22,804 nt of DNA, from the NCBI GenBank assembly GCA_003694385.1, contig RFKA01000014.1, positions 1 through 22,804 on the forward strand, in the 5' to 3' direction. Position numbers and translations under genes: made by a program. This DNA comes from Candidatus Woesearchaeota archaeon. GTDB lineage: Archaea; Nanobdellota; Nanobdellia; Woesearchaeales; UBA525. Position 1 is the first letter of the stretch. Every line of letters starts with the position of its first letter. The notes below the pieces were generated by a model that saw nothing but the letters and a program-made list of their open reading frames with translations, made no database searches and was not told the origin of the DNA. Of this stretch, positions 1 to 7,900 are shown one piece after another.

Positions 1-10
1 GCTTTTTCCA

Positions 11-982
11 TTAGTAGTAGTCACCGAAATCAGTGTCTTCTTTTTTCTCGCCTCGCATGTGGCGATAGAGGAGGATGAGTGCTGCGAGGATGAGGGCGAG
101 GACGAAGAGCACGAGGGCAATGTGCACTGCCCGTAGGAGAACCGTGGCGAAGCTCTGCGCAGGCACGCGTTGGATGATGCGGAGTGTGAGGGGTGCGTGC
201 TCGCTCCCCGCGATGAGTGTGAGTTGGTGTTTCCCTGGCGGGGTCTCTGCGGCTGTATCGATGACTATCATACCTTGGAGTGCGCCGCCGGGGGGAAGGG
301 TACTCGCTGCCTGTGGTTCAACGCGATACGTTCCTGCGGGGAGTCCTTCGAGGACAAAGCGCAAGCTCTGTGCTTCGCTGCGAAGGTTAACGATGCGAAA
401 GGGGAAATAAGCGGTTTCTCCTGCCTCGACTGTTTGCTGCGTGACGGTTTCGAGGAGGAGGTCCGCCCTGCTGCCAGGAGTACAGTCCCCCTCGGTGATG
501 TGCAGCCTCTGGAATTGCCGTTGGGCATGTATCGCCGCGCCTTCCTGCCGCTCTGTTGTTATGGTGAGGATTTGCGTTCCTGGCTCGGTGCAGCGAAGCG
601 GAACGATGAAATCAATTGTTGCGTGGCCGCCCACGTCGAGGGAGTACCTCGTGCTCACATCAATGCCGAGTGGCTCGTTCGTTACGCTGACTCGTCCCTC
701 GTTCGGCTCGCCGAGCGTGTTTGTGAGGAGGAGCCGGATCGTTAGTACTCCTCCTTGCTCGATTGCTGTGCCGGGAACGAGGGTGGGGCTCACGGCCAGT
801 CCACAGTTAGGCGCTTCTCCGCCCGGGCTGTTCAGGAGGAAGCAGCCACTGGATACGGAGCCCTCACTGGATACCACATTGGATGCCACGAAGACTTCGC
901 TCGGCGTGGCGATGGCTGCAACGCCCACTACGGCGAGTAGACAGGCAATGACTAGGAGAATAAGGAGGGGGACGCTGCGCAT
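11..982 (-). CDS. Membrane-anchored surface protein with two Ig-like (NEW3-type) domains
   Basis: A 323-residue exported protein. Residues 1-24 form a signal peptide (Arg2, then a long Leu/Ile/Val core). Residues about 60-170 and 170-275 look like two beta-sandwich domains of the CARDB/NEW3 kind, with phrases such as 'AGETAYFPFRIVNLRSEAQS' followed by 'YRVEP' typical of that fold. Residues about 285-308 form one membrane helix, followed by a short cytoplasmic tail that starts basic and ends acidic (GDYY). The fold is inferred by eye. It is a paralogue of the protein at 1985-3115: both share the order signal, two sandwich domains, C-terminal anchor, and a matching 'PFxIVN...YxVEP' stretch. The start at 982 sits 27 bases from a TATA box centre, so the mRNA is probably leaderless. 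It contains no N-X-S/T glycosylation sequon. Function unknown; a cell-surface adhesion or envelope role is likely. Confidence 0.8.
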   Translation of the reverse strand: MRSVPLLILLVIACLLAVVGVAAIATPSEVFVASNVVSSEGSVSSGCFLLNSPGGEAPNCGLAVSPTLVPGTAIEQGGVLTIRLLLTNTLGEPNEGRVSVTNEPLGIDVSTRYSLDVGGHATIDFIVPLRCTEPGTQILTITTERQEGAAIHAQRQFQRLHITEGDCTPGSRADLLLETVTQQTVEAGETAYFPFRIVNLRSEAQSLRFVLEGLPAGTYRVEPQAASTLPPGGALQGMIVIDTAAETPPGKHQLTLIAGSEHAPLTLRIIQRVPAQSFATVLLRAVHIALVLFVLALILAALILLYRHMRGEKKEDTDFGDYY

Positions 983-1004
983 TCATCGAGGGAAGCAAAA
1001 GACG

Positions 1005-1014
1005 TTTATAAAAA
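1005..1014 (-). promoter_or_regulatory. TATA box of the surface protein gene at 11-982
   Basis: On the minus strand this reads TTTTTATAAA. The TTTATA core is centred at about 1009.5, 27 bases upstream of the ATG at 982. Archaeal TBP boxes lie 25-27 bases before the transcription start, so transcription should begin at or next to the start codon, giving a leaderless mRNA. Confidence 0.65.
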
Positions 1015-1049
1015 TATCGTAATTAACTATTTAAGAGTGGTTAAGGATT

Positions 1050-1068
1050 GGTGGTGGGTGGTGGTGGG
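1050..1068 (+). other. G-rich run with quadruplex-type pattern
   Basis: The plus strand reads GGTGGTGGGTGGTGGTGGG: six G-runs of two or three separated by single T bases. It lies between the two divergent genes starting at 982 and 1165. A two-tier quadruplex is conceivable. No function is shown. Confidence 0.4.
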
Positions 1069-1083
1069 TTTGTTGTGAGCTCT

Positions 1084-1128
1084 AGCTGGAGAATATCAAG
1101 CTGAAGAATATCAAGCTGAAGAATGAAG
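1084..1128 (+). repeat. 15-bp tandem repeat, about 2.7 copies
   Basis: Units are AGCTGGAGAATATCA (1084-1098), AGCTGAAGAATATCA (1099-1113) and a diverging third unit starting AGCTGAAGAATG (1114-1128). The array ends 36 bases before the ATG of the unrecognised gene at 1165. It could be a repeated protein-binding site in the 5' region of that gene, or simply a short replication-slippage repeat. The rest of the 983-1164 interval is AT-rich promoter-like sequence. Confidence 0.75.
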
Positions 1129-1164
1129 AGGAATGGTTAAGAATCACAAGAGGTTTCCTAACCC

Positions 1165-2001
1165 ATGCCATCCATCCCTATCACCGTGCGAGCGCGGAAT
1201 GGACCAGAGAGCAGAGTGTTCTTCCTCACGACAGGGCGTATTCCTTCTCTCAACCTTACAGGGCAGGACATTGCAGAGTGCATTAATGCTCACCTGCCCC
1301 CCCGCTATCACATCAAGCCTCGCAGCAGGCTCCTTGCCCGCCTCGGGGGCCGCACACCCTACCGCGCAGGGAGCATCCTTGCTGTAGGCGCAGCCCAAGA
1401 AGCGCTCAAAGACAGCCCCATTAGGCCCGCAACGCCCGCAGAGCTTATCGCGTACATGCGGCGCGTTGATACGAAGATACCCCGCGTCTCGTTCGGCGTG
1501 TCGCGGCTATTTGAGGGGGTCAAGCCTTGGGAAGAAGAACGGCACAATACTAGTAATGCGGCGGGGCTCATCCTCTATGATACGAAGAGTGTGAATAGTC
1601 GCCTCGCCGAGCAACTCGAGCAGGCTCTGGACAGGCACGGCCTCCTGGCGGAGTATCCATTCCTCGTCTGGGGCTTCGGCATTGAGCCAGACCCTTACAC
1701 CCCATATGGTATCAGGTTCACTATCACGCCAGAGACGCGTACCTTAACCGCGCCGGCGTTCGCAGACCCTGGAAACGGCAGCGCTGATTTCTACACGCTC
1801 AGAGATATTAGTCTCGAAGAACTCGTGACTGAAGGGCGCCTCGTCAGCACGCCTGTTCGAGAGAGCCCTGCACAGCTGAAAGTGCACGTCGTTCCTGGTG
1901 GCCTGCGCGTGCTCCGCAGGCACAAGAACACTTTGCAAGCTTCCGAGTACAAGCTTGATTTCGGTGGGTTCTCTGGCCGACTACTCATGGCGTACCGCTA
2001 G
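1165..2001 (+). CDS. Unrecognised conserved-looking archaeal protein
   Basis: A 278-residue soluble protein with no signal peptide and no membrane segment. I do not recognise its family. Visible features are a basic N-terminal part (residues 1-75, many Arg), a segment with 'GAAQEALKDSPIRPATPAEL', a single Cys (about residue 39), and a C-terminal part rich in alternating beta-like stretches ending 'YKLDFGGFSGRLLMAYR'. Its codon use resembles the neighbours, which supports real coding. The start at 1165 has a weak GAGGT about 10 bases upstream. It stands alone on the plus strand between two minus-strand surface protein genes. Its last 17 bases overlap the 3' end of the gene at 1985-3115. No catalytic motif is visible, so no function is assigned. 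Confidence 0.7.
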   Translation: MPSIPITVRARNGPESRVFFLTTGRIPSLNLTGQDIAECINAHLPPRYHIKPRSRLLARLGGRTPYRAGSILAVGAAQEALKDSPIRPATPAELIAYMRRVDTKIPRVSFGVSRLFEGVKPWEEERHNTSNAAGLILYDTKSVNSRLAEQLEQALDRHGLLAEYPFLVWGFGIEPDPYTPYGIRFTITPETRTLTAPAFADPGNGSADFYTLRDISLEELVTEGRLVSTPVRESPAQLKVHVVPGGLRVLRRHKNTLQASEYKLDFGGFSGRLLMAYR

Positions 2002-3115
2002 CAACGCGTTGACCAATGAGGACGAGTGCTGCAAGAAGAATAAGCAGGACGAAGAGCAAGAGCCCCCAGAGGAGAAAAGGCGCGAAAGAAACGCGTCGCT
2101 CGGGAGGCCGCTCAACATGGGCTGTGAGGAGTACCTGTTGTGCGTCGGTGCGTGAGCGGACGGTAAGTGTGAAGCCATGCTCCCCAGTTGCGCCTTCGTT
2201 CGCGTACACAATGAGTCGCCCCTCGCGCGACTGCCCCGCGGGAACAATGAAGAGGCTGCGGGGCTCGACCTGGTAGTACCCCCACTCATCGAGTCCGTCG
2301 ATGGTAAGGATATAGTTCTGGTCGAACGATTCGTGATTAACGATTGTGAATGGGTAGACCGCCCCTCTCTCAGGGTCGACGTCTTGCATGTCAAGGATGG
2401 AGATGATGCTCTGCTGCTCATTGGGTCGTCCCGAACAGCGCCCGCTTGGGATGACGCGCACAGTCTTTGTTGTGACAAAGCGCTCAGTGGTCCCGGGTGC
2501 GAGGGGGTTGCTCACAACGATACTCGCGTCATAACTGCCTGGAGGGGTGCAGGGGGGGACGCGGAAGAGTGTCTCGACGTCAGTGGCTGCGCCCGCGTCG
2601 AGCACAGAGAGGTCTTCTTTCTGCGCAAGGCGGAGTTCGGGAATCTCAAAGAAAACCTCGATATTCCGCAGGGCGAAGGGGCGGTAATTCACGAGTCGCA
2701 GGGAGAGTGTGAAAGAGCGCCCGTCAGGGACTGCCTCTGGACTCATCGTGATGCGTTCGAGGAAGAGGTCGCACGCGTCGCCGAGATTGTTCCCCGTCTG
2801 GTCTTCTTGCCCAGGGTTCGGTGCGTCGGGGCAATTGTCTATGGGGTCGGGTACGCCATCGCAGTCGAGGTCTGCGACCATCGGTTGGTTGATGCCCGCG
2901 ATGTAGCAGCCACCAAAGAACTTCTTTGGGCGGACTTCAATGATGTGCTCTGTGTCATAGCGTTCGAAAGCTTCTTGCCATTCAAGGAAACGCTCGCCCC
3001 CGTAAGGGCCATAGTAAGGGTGATAGACTGCGGCCTCGACATTACCCGCAATGGCGATGAGCAAGAGGAAGGCTGCGAGTGCGAGGAGGATCCAGCGCAT
3101 ATCTGTGTGTTTCAC
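1985..3115 (-). CDS. Membrane-anchored surface protein with TSP3 calcium repeat and two Ig-like domains
   Basis: An exported, anchored protein of 376 residues if it starts at GTG 3115, or 371 from ATG 3100. An upstream ATG at 3154 is unlikely because it lies above the TATA box. A signal peptide (RWILLALAAFLLLIAIA) is followed by a Tyr/Gly-rich stretch. Next comes one thrombospondin type-3-like calcium motif ('DLDCDGVPDPIDNCPD', then 'GNNLGDACD'). Two beta-sandwich domains similar to those of the protein at 11-982 follow. A membrane helix near the C-terminus (LLLFVLLILLAALVLIG) and a short tail complete it. TSP3 repeats bind calcium in other surface proteins, so an extracellular structural or adhesive role is likely. 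It has no N-X-S/T sequon. It converges on, and overlaps by 17 bases, the unrecognised gene ending at 2001. Confidence 0.8.
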   Translation of the reverse strand: MKHTDMRWILLALAAFLLLIAIAGNVEAAVYHPYYGPYGGERFLEWQEAFERYDTEHIIEVRPKKFFGGCYIAGINQPMVADLDCDGVPDPIDNCPDAPNPGQEDQTGNNLGDACDLFLERITMSPEAVPDGRSFTLSLRLVNYRPFALRNIEVFFEIPELRLAQKEDLSVLDAGAATDVETLFRVPPCTPPGSYDASIVVSNPLAPGTTERFVTTKTVRVIPSGRCSGRPNEQQSIISILDMQDVDPERGAVYPFTIVNHESFDQNYILTIDGLDEWGYYQVEPRSLFIVPAGQSREGRLIVYANEGATGEHGFTLTVRSRTDAQQVLLTAHVERPPERRVSFAPFLLWGLLLFVLLILLAALVLIGQRVASGTP

Positions 3116-3136
3116 GAACGGGGTAAACAAACAACC

Positions 3137-3146
3137 ATTTATAAAG
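3137..3146 (-). promoter_or_regulatory. TATA box of the TSP3 surface protein gene
   Basis: The minus strand reads CTTTATAAAT, with the TTTATA core centred at about 3142.5. The expected transcription start is about 3115, exactly at an in-frame GTG (3113-3115). That is the same spacing seen for the gene at 982. It rules out the longer ATG start at 3154. Confidence 0.65.
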
Positions 3147-3224
3147 TTTACCAATATTAACTACTTTGAAGTAAAGACAAATTAAAAGATGTTTTGGTTG
3201 GTGCACGAGGGGAAGGAACGCAGA

Positions 3225-3245
3225 AAACAAGAATGAAACAAGAAT
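3225..3245 (+). repeat. Short 11-bp direct repeat in a divergent promoter region
   Basis: AAACAAGAAT occurs at 3225-3234 and again at 3236-3245, one 11-base period apart and about 20 bases upstream of the epimerase TATA box. It could be an operator. It is short enough to arise by chance. Confidence 0.35.
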
Positions 3246-3265
3246 CTGAGGAAACGGAATGTTAG

Positions 3266-3274
3266 CTATATAAA
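3266..3274 (+). promoter_or_regulatory. TATA box of the epimerase gene at 3296
   Basis: CTATATAAA, with its core centred at about 3269.5, lies 26-27 bases before the ATG at 3296. This predicts a leaderless transcript. There is no Shine-Dalgarno sequence in the gap, which agrees. Confidence 0.7.
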
Positions 3275-3295
3275 TGAGGCGTTGCCCACTAAAGC

Positions 3296-4213
3296 ATGAA
3301 AATACTGATTACGGGTGGCGCGGGGTTCATAGGAGGACACGTAGCCGCGGCGCTCAGACAGCAGAGCGGCGGCCGGCACAAAATCATCATATTCGACAAG
3401 AAACCACAAGCGAGACACACCGAAGCAAGCAAAACACACACGTACATTCAAGGAGACATCAGAGACGCAGAGGCAGTACACGAAGCAGCGGTTGGCTGCA
3501 ACGCCATCATCCACCTCGCCGCAGCGGTTAGCGTTGAGCAGCTTAACAAAGACCCCCTGCTTGCTGAGAGCGTCAACGTGCAGGGAAGCGCGAACGTCAT
3601 AGCCGCTGCTGAACGCTCGGGAGCAAAGCTTGTCGCCGCGAGCAGTGCGGCAGTCTACGGGCTCTCCCCACCAACACCCACTCCTGAAGACGCGCCGCTC
3701 TCGCCGGCGAACCCCTATGGTGCGAGCAAGGCGGCAATGGAGAAACTTATCACGAGCGCAAACATCCACTCGTGCATCCTCCGGTTCTTCAATGTGTACG
3801 GGCCAGGACAGAACCCTAAGAGCCGTTACGCAGCAGTCATCCCCCTCTTCATTACGCAGGCACTCGCCGGCCACCCCCTCACGATCCAAGGCAGCGGACA
3901 GCAGAGCAGGGACTTCATCTACGTGGAGGACGTCGTGACTGCGATCAGGCTCGCCCTCTCGGCGAAGAGCAAGAGCATTGTGAACATCGGCACCGGGGTG
4001 GCGACGAGCATCAATGAGCTCGCGGAGCGCATCATCACCATTACGAAAAGCGAAAGCACGACCAAGCACGTGCCTGCTCGCCGTGGCGACCCAATCAGGA
4101 GCGTCGCATCGACGCAGCGCGCGAAAACCCTGCTTGGCTTCGCAGCCCAAACAACAATTACTGAAGGCCTCAGGAAGACCGTCGCCTCCTTTCGCGCCAA
4201 CGAAGACGGATAA
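3296..4213 (+). CDS. NAD-dependent nucleotide-sugar epimerase/dehydratase (GalE-like extended SDR)
   Basis: A 305-residue extended short-chain dehydrogenase/reductase, the usual length for NDP-sugar 4-epimerases. The Rossmann glycine motif TGGAGFIG is at residues 6-13. 'DIRD' near residue 54 and 'HLAAAVSV' near 73 follow the family pattern. The catalytic Ser lies in SSAAVYG (116-122) and the Tyr/Lys pair is Y141-x3-K145. 'FFNVYGPGQ' and 'RDFIYVEDV' are substrate-domain signatures. It probably interconverts UDP-sugars (Glc/Gal or GlcNAc/GalNAc type) in the cytoplasm; the exact substrate cannot be read. It is transcribed alone from a leaderless promoter towards the GT2 gene, with which it shares 44 bases of antisense coding overlap. 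Context suggests it feeds sugar donors to AglB-dependent glycosylation. Confidence 0.9.
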   Translation: MKILITGGAGFIGGHVAAALRQQSGGRHKIIIFDKKPQARHTEASKTHTYIQGDIRDAEAVHEAAVGCNAIIHLAAAVSVEQLNKDPLLAESVNVQGSANVIAAAERSGAKLVAASSAAVYGLSPPTPTPEDAPLSPANPYGASKAAMEKLITSANIHSCILRFFNVYGPGQNPKSRYAAVIPLFITQALAGHPLTIQGSGQQSRDFIYVEDVVTAIRLALSAKSKSIVNIGTGVATSINELAERIITITKSESTTKHVPARRGDPIRSVASTQRAKTLLGFAAQTTITEGLRKTVASFRANEDG

Positions 4214-4886
4214 TATCGCGAAGGATTGAAAAGCTATTAAACACGGACTGGCCTTTCTCGCGCGCATAACGGTCGTAATGGATTGTCACGGGAACTTCCA
4301 CGACGGAAAGGCCGAGCTCGTGCACACGGTACACGATCTCAGACGCGTGGGCCATGCGGTTACACGTGATACGAATGCGCCTCGCAGCATCACGAGAGAA
4401 TGCGCGGAAACCATTATGGACGTCGGTAAGTTTCACACCGAGGAAGAGGCGCTCAACAAGCTTCGAGCCCCAGAGCGTGATGCGCTTCACGAGTGGCATA
4501 CCAGGAGCCCGCCCGAGAAAACGCGAGCCGAGCGCCACGTCGGCCTCGCCGCGCACGAGCGGGCGCACGAGCCGGGCAATCTCCCGGACCTGGTGCTGGC
4601 CGTCAGCATCGAAAGTCACGATGATATCGGCGCCGCGCCGCAATGCTTCCTTAATACCCGTCCGGAGAGCGGCGCCCTGACCCTTATTGTGCTTATGCTG
4701 GACCACGTGTGCGCCAGCGCGGCGCGCTACTGCCGCCGTCGCGTCTCGTGAGGCGTCATCAACGACAATAATATGGTCGTAACCGGCCCGGCGGAGACGC
4801 TGAAGTACTTCTGGGAGGCGACGCTCCTCATTAAAAGCGGGAATGACGATGAAGACTGAATGCTTACTCATGGGAAGTTCACTCAT
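4170..4886 (-). CDS. GT2-family glycosyltransferase, dolichol-phosphate-sugar synthase type
   Basis: A 238-residue cytoplasmic or peripheral GT-A enzyme. The motifs are in family order: IPAFNEE at 15-21, VVDDAS at 41-46, the metal-binding TFDADGQH at 91-98, and 'DVHNGFRAFS' near 155-164, which is characteristic of DPM1-like/AglD-like enzymes. No C-terminal membrane helices follow, so it resembles soluble DPM1 rather than multi-domain relatives. Its likely reaction is transfer of a sugar from an NDP donor to dolichyl phosphate, making a lipid-linked donor for N-glycosylation. Start 4886 is favoured over the in-frame ATG at 4871 because a TATA-like box is 26 bases upstream. It follows aglB by 42 bases but appears to have its own promoter. 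The Arg-rich C-terminus (RERRRRSS) lies antisense to the epimerase C-terminus. Confidence 0.88.
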   Translation of the reverse strand: MSELPMSKHSVFIVIPAFNEERRLPEVLQRLRRAGYDHIIVVDDASRDATAAVARRAGAHVVQHKHNKGQGAALRTGIKEALRRGADIIVTFDADGQHQVREIARLVRPLVRGEADVALGSRFLGRAPGMPLVKRITLWGSKLVERLFLGVKLTDVHNGFRAFSRDAARRIRITCNRMAHASEIVYRVHELGLSVVEVPVTIHYDRYAREKGQSVFNSFSILRDIIRLRWRERRRRSS

Positions 4887-4907
4887 AGGAAGAGAGAATT
4901 CTTGAAG

Positions 4908-4916
4908 TAATTAAAA
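4908..4916 (-). promoter_or_regulatory. TATA-like box of the GT2 gene
   Basis: The minus strand reads TTTTAATTA, centred at about 4912.5. This is 26-27 bases before the ATG at 4886, inside the 42-base gap after aglB. The box is weaker than the others but its spacing is the same, so a separate leaderless transcript is likely. Confidence 0.5.
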
Positions 4917-4928
4917 CAGTTGCGCGGG

Positions 4929-7900
4929 TCATGCGAGACCGAGTTCTCCGAGTTTCGACCAGTCAACCTTCCAGACGAGAATACGAATGCCAGTAAAGGT
5001 GCGCTCGTCACTGAAGAGCTCGAAGGCAGTTGTGCCCCAGCCTCCCATGAAGAAGAGGCGGGTGAACATACTCATTGCATTCGCCTGATCCGTAATGAGA
5101 ACGCGGTTATTCGGTACATCAACGACGAACGATGAGGGAATAGTGTCTGGGCGCGTGGGGTCGACGCGCGTTGACGCGTTCTCACCAATGAAGTAGAACG
5201 CCGCGGGAGACAATTCTGCCTGACCAACAAGCTGGTTATTCTCAAAGACTCCGGCGACGAGGAACGATTCATTGGGCGCGCTGAGGTTCGCCACGAGGCC
5301 TTGCATCACCGTCGTCCTCGCGCCCTGGCTGCTCATACGTATGTTCAGGCGACAGGACAAAATGTCGCCTTCCCGCTGGCAGGAGCGCCAATTGCTCGGG
5401 TAGCCCGGCCAGGGACTCACCCACGTATTAATCGCCTTTTGCGACTGCGTCGTCATCGTTCTGTACCACTCTCGCGCTGTTTCCTCGGTGATGCCGTAGC
5501 GCTGCGTCATGGCAGGAATCGCCTGCTCTGAAGGAAGGCTCCTGAAACGGCTGTACGCATCTGCCTTCCGGAAATCCCATCCGCCAAAGTGCCCCCAGAC
5601 AGTGGCCTTCCCCACCATGTCTCCCGACGTGATAAAGTAATCCTCCGGAGGGGTGCAGTGCGTCAGTGGCAAGACCGTGTCTGCCTCACTCTCCGTCAGG
5701 CCCTCGTCCAAGAGCCGCTGGCGAGCAGCGGCCGGGTCGAGGAGAATAATCTCCTTCGTCAGCATCACGGCGCGGTAGAGGTCATCATCGAGGAAGCCGC
5801 TCAAGGTGTCAACGCCGAGCCGCGAGCCGCAGTCGAGCATGCGGAGGATGCCAAGCGCTTCTCGCTCATCATCTGTGAGGAGGACACGACCAATCCAATG
5901 CGCCATAGGCGTGTTTTGTGATGCACCATCGAATGTAACTGCGCGGTCGGCCACGTACTTGAACCAGTGGCCAAAGTCCCACCAAGAGTTAATGATTGCG
6001 TCGGGCTGAGAGGAATCCCTGATCTTGCGCAGGGATTTCCACCACGCGTCAGTCATTGAGGGGACCTCATTCAAACCCATCTCTCGCCCCTGTTCTACGG
6101 GCGCCTTATGCCCTGCTTGCTGGAACGCGAAGAGCGACGCGTAGAAACGAGAGTCGTCTTTAGGGGCTGGGATAATGGGTGAGAATGACATGACGAGCGG
6201 GAGGGACAGGAGAAGGAAGAGGAGTGGGAGGACTGCGTAGCGGCGGAACTCTTTATCGGAGAACACGTAGCGCCAGAGCGCCCAGAGACCCAGGGAGATT
6301 CCGAGGATAAAGAGGAGTGCTGAGACGAAGCCAAATTTTGTTGCGAAGAAGAACAGGAGCGCGAGGAGAGCCAGTACGGGGATGAGTAATGATTGGAGCC
6401 ATTCGTCTTTCGAGAACACCCATTCTTGCACGAGGCGGAAAACCGTTCCTGCGCCAATTCCTGCCGCGATGGCGAAAGGAGGGAGGAGCAAGAGGACAAA
6501 GCGCACACCCTTCGTCATCGTGAACACGCTCGCGGAAATCCAGACAATGAGGAATAACGCATAGCGGACATCGATGTCGCGTTCGTCGCGCAAGAGCAAG
6601 AGCATGCCGATGCCGACGGGCAGGGCCATGACGAAGAGGAATTTCATGATTGAAAACCGCGCTCCGAACGAAGAAACCAAGTAGTTAAAGACGAGGAAAC
6701 CTAACGAGAGCAGACCCCAGTCATACTTGTTCAGGCGTTTCTGCGAGACCAGCGAGAAGAGCATGCCCATGAGCGCAAGGAAGAAGAGGAAGCGCCCACC
6801 GATGCTCTTCACGATCTGGCTGATGCTCGGCTCATTCAGCTCGGCGACTGTCGTGAGGACATTTGGCCACACGGTAGCCTTATTCACCGCCGCTTTGATG
6901 TTCTCGGTCGTGCCGAGGGGGTAGAGCGGAGCGTGCGCGAAGGCAGAGAACCCTTTAACGGGGATGACGAAAACGCCTGTGAGGATTATGAAGCCGATGA
7001 GCATGACGAGCCACCAGCGAAACTCGTCCGTCATGAAGAAACGCGCCACAGATTGCTGTTTCACCAGCGAACGCACAAAAGCGTAGCCGATATAGGCGAA
7101 GAGCATGATGAGGTAGAGGTCGAAAAAGAACCACCAGTTCCCCCACGTGAAAGAGAAGAGGCCGAACGTCGCTCCCGCCAACAACAGGAAGATGCCCCTG
7201 CGTTTCCAGTTGTAGACAGGCGTTTCGAATGCCTCGAGGAAGAACCAAGCAGTGAGGAGGGGGAAGAGAACAATGAATGAGTCCGTATCGGAGAATCCCG
7301 CGGAGGTCCGGCCAATAAATCCCGCGTGCACTGCGACGAGCATGGCTGCGACAAACGCGCCGAGAGAGCCTCCTTTCTTGAGGCCGATGAAGAACGCGGG
7401 GATCACCGCGAGCAATGAGAAGATAACGGGCAGCCAGAAGAACGTGCTCATGGGCGTTGCGTCTTTGTTGAAGAAGAGACGAAGAGCATGGATTTTCGCC
7501 ATGAACCACGTGTGGAAGTACCACGCAGCAGGCTTCCCAAGAGGGGCGAGCATCTTCGTGTCGTAAGGCTCGCCGTCACGGAGCACTTCCCCTGGATGGC
7601 CGTGCTCGACGATATTCTCCATGTAGCGGAGGAACTGATATGGGTCGATAGCGAGGAGGTACGTCTGTCCTGTGTCGTCCTGCAGGCGCGAACGCCATTC
7701 CCTCTCTAATTTGTCGACATTGCTCGCTATTTGTCGCCGATTATTTTCATTGGCGATAAAAGCTTCATAGAGTTGCTCCACTTCGCGCTTCTTGTCGCGG
7801 TCCTGGAGGTTGGGGAACTGGCGCTCGACATCCCGTTGGAGGTTCTGCTTAATCTGTTGCTCGACGGAGTTCTCCGCCCACTGTCGAGTAATAGGGAGTG

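Noticed and set aside
1..10. Possible terminator after the first surface protein gene
   Set aside because: The few bases after the stop read TGGAAAAAGC on the coding strand. Archaeal terminators are T-rich on that strand, and too little sequence is available.
170..745. Plus-strand open frame (191 codons) opposite the first surface protein
   Set aside because: It has no family resemblance and is mirrored by a minus-strand protein with a signal peptide and anchor.
2177..3160. Long plus-strand open frame (327 codons) opposite the TSP3 surface protein
   Set aside because: The minus strand encodes a clear signal peptide, TSP3 motif and membrane anchor. The plus-strand product is Glu/Asp/Cys-rich with no recognisable domain, as expected for an antisense shadow in GC-rich DNA.
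3266..4267. Long minus-strand open frame (333 codons) opposite the epimerase
   Set aside because: The plus strand has complete SDR motifs and a well-placed TATA box. The antisense product is Cys/Arg-rich and lacks domain signatures.
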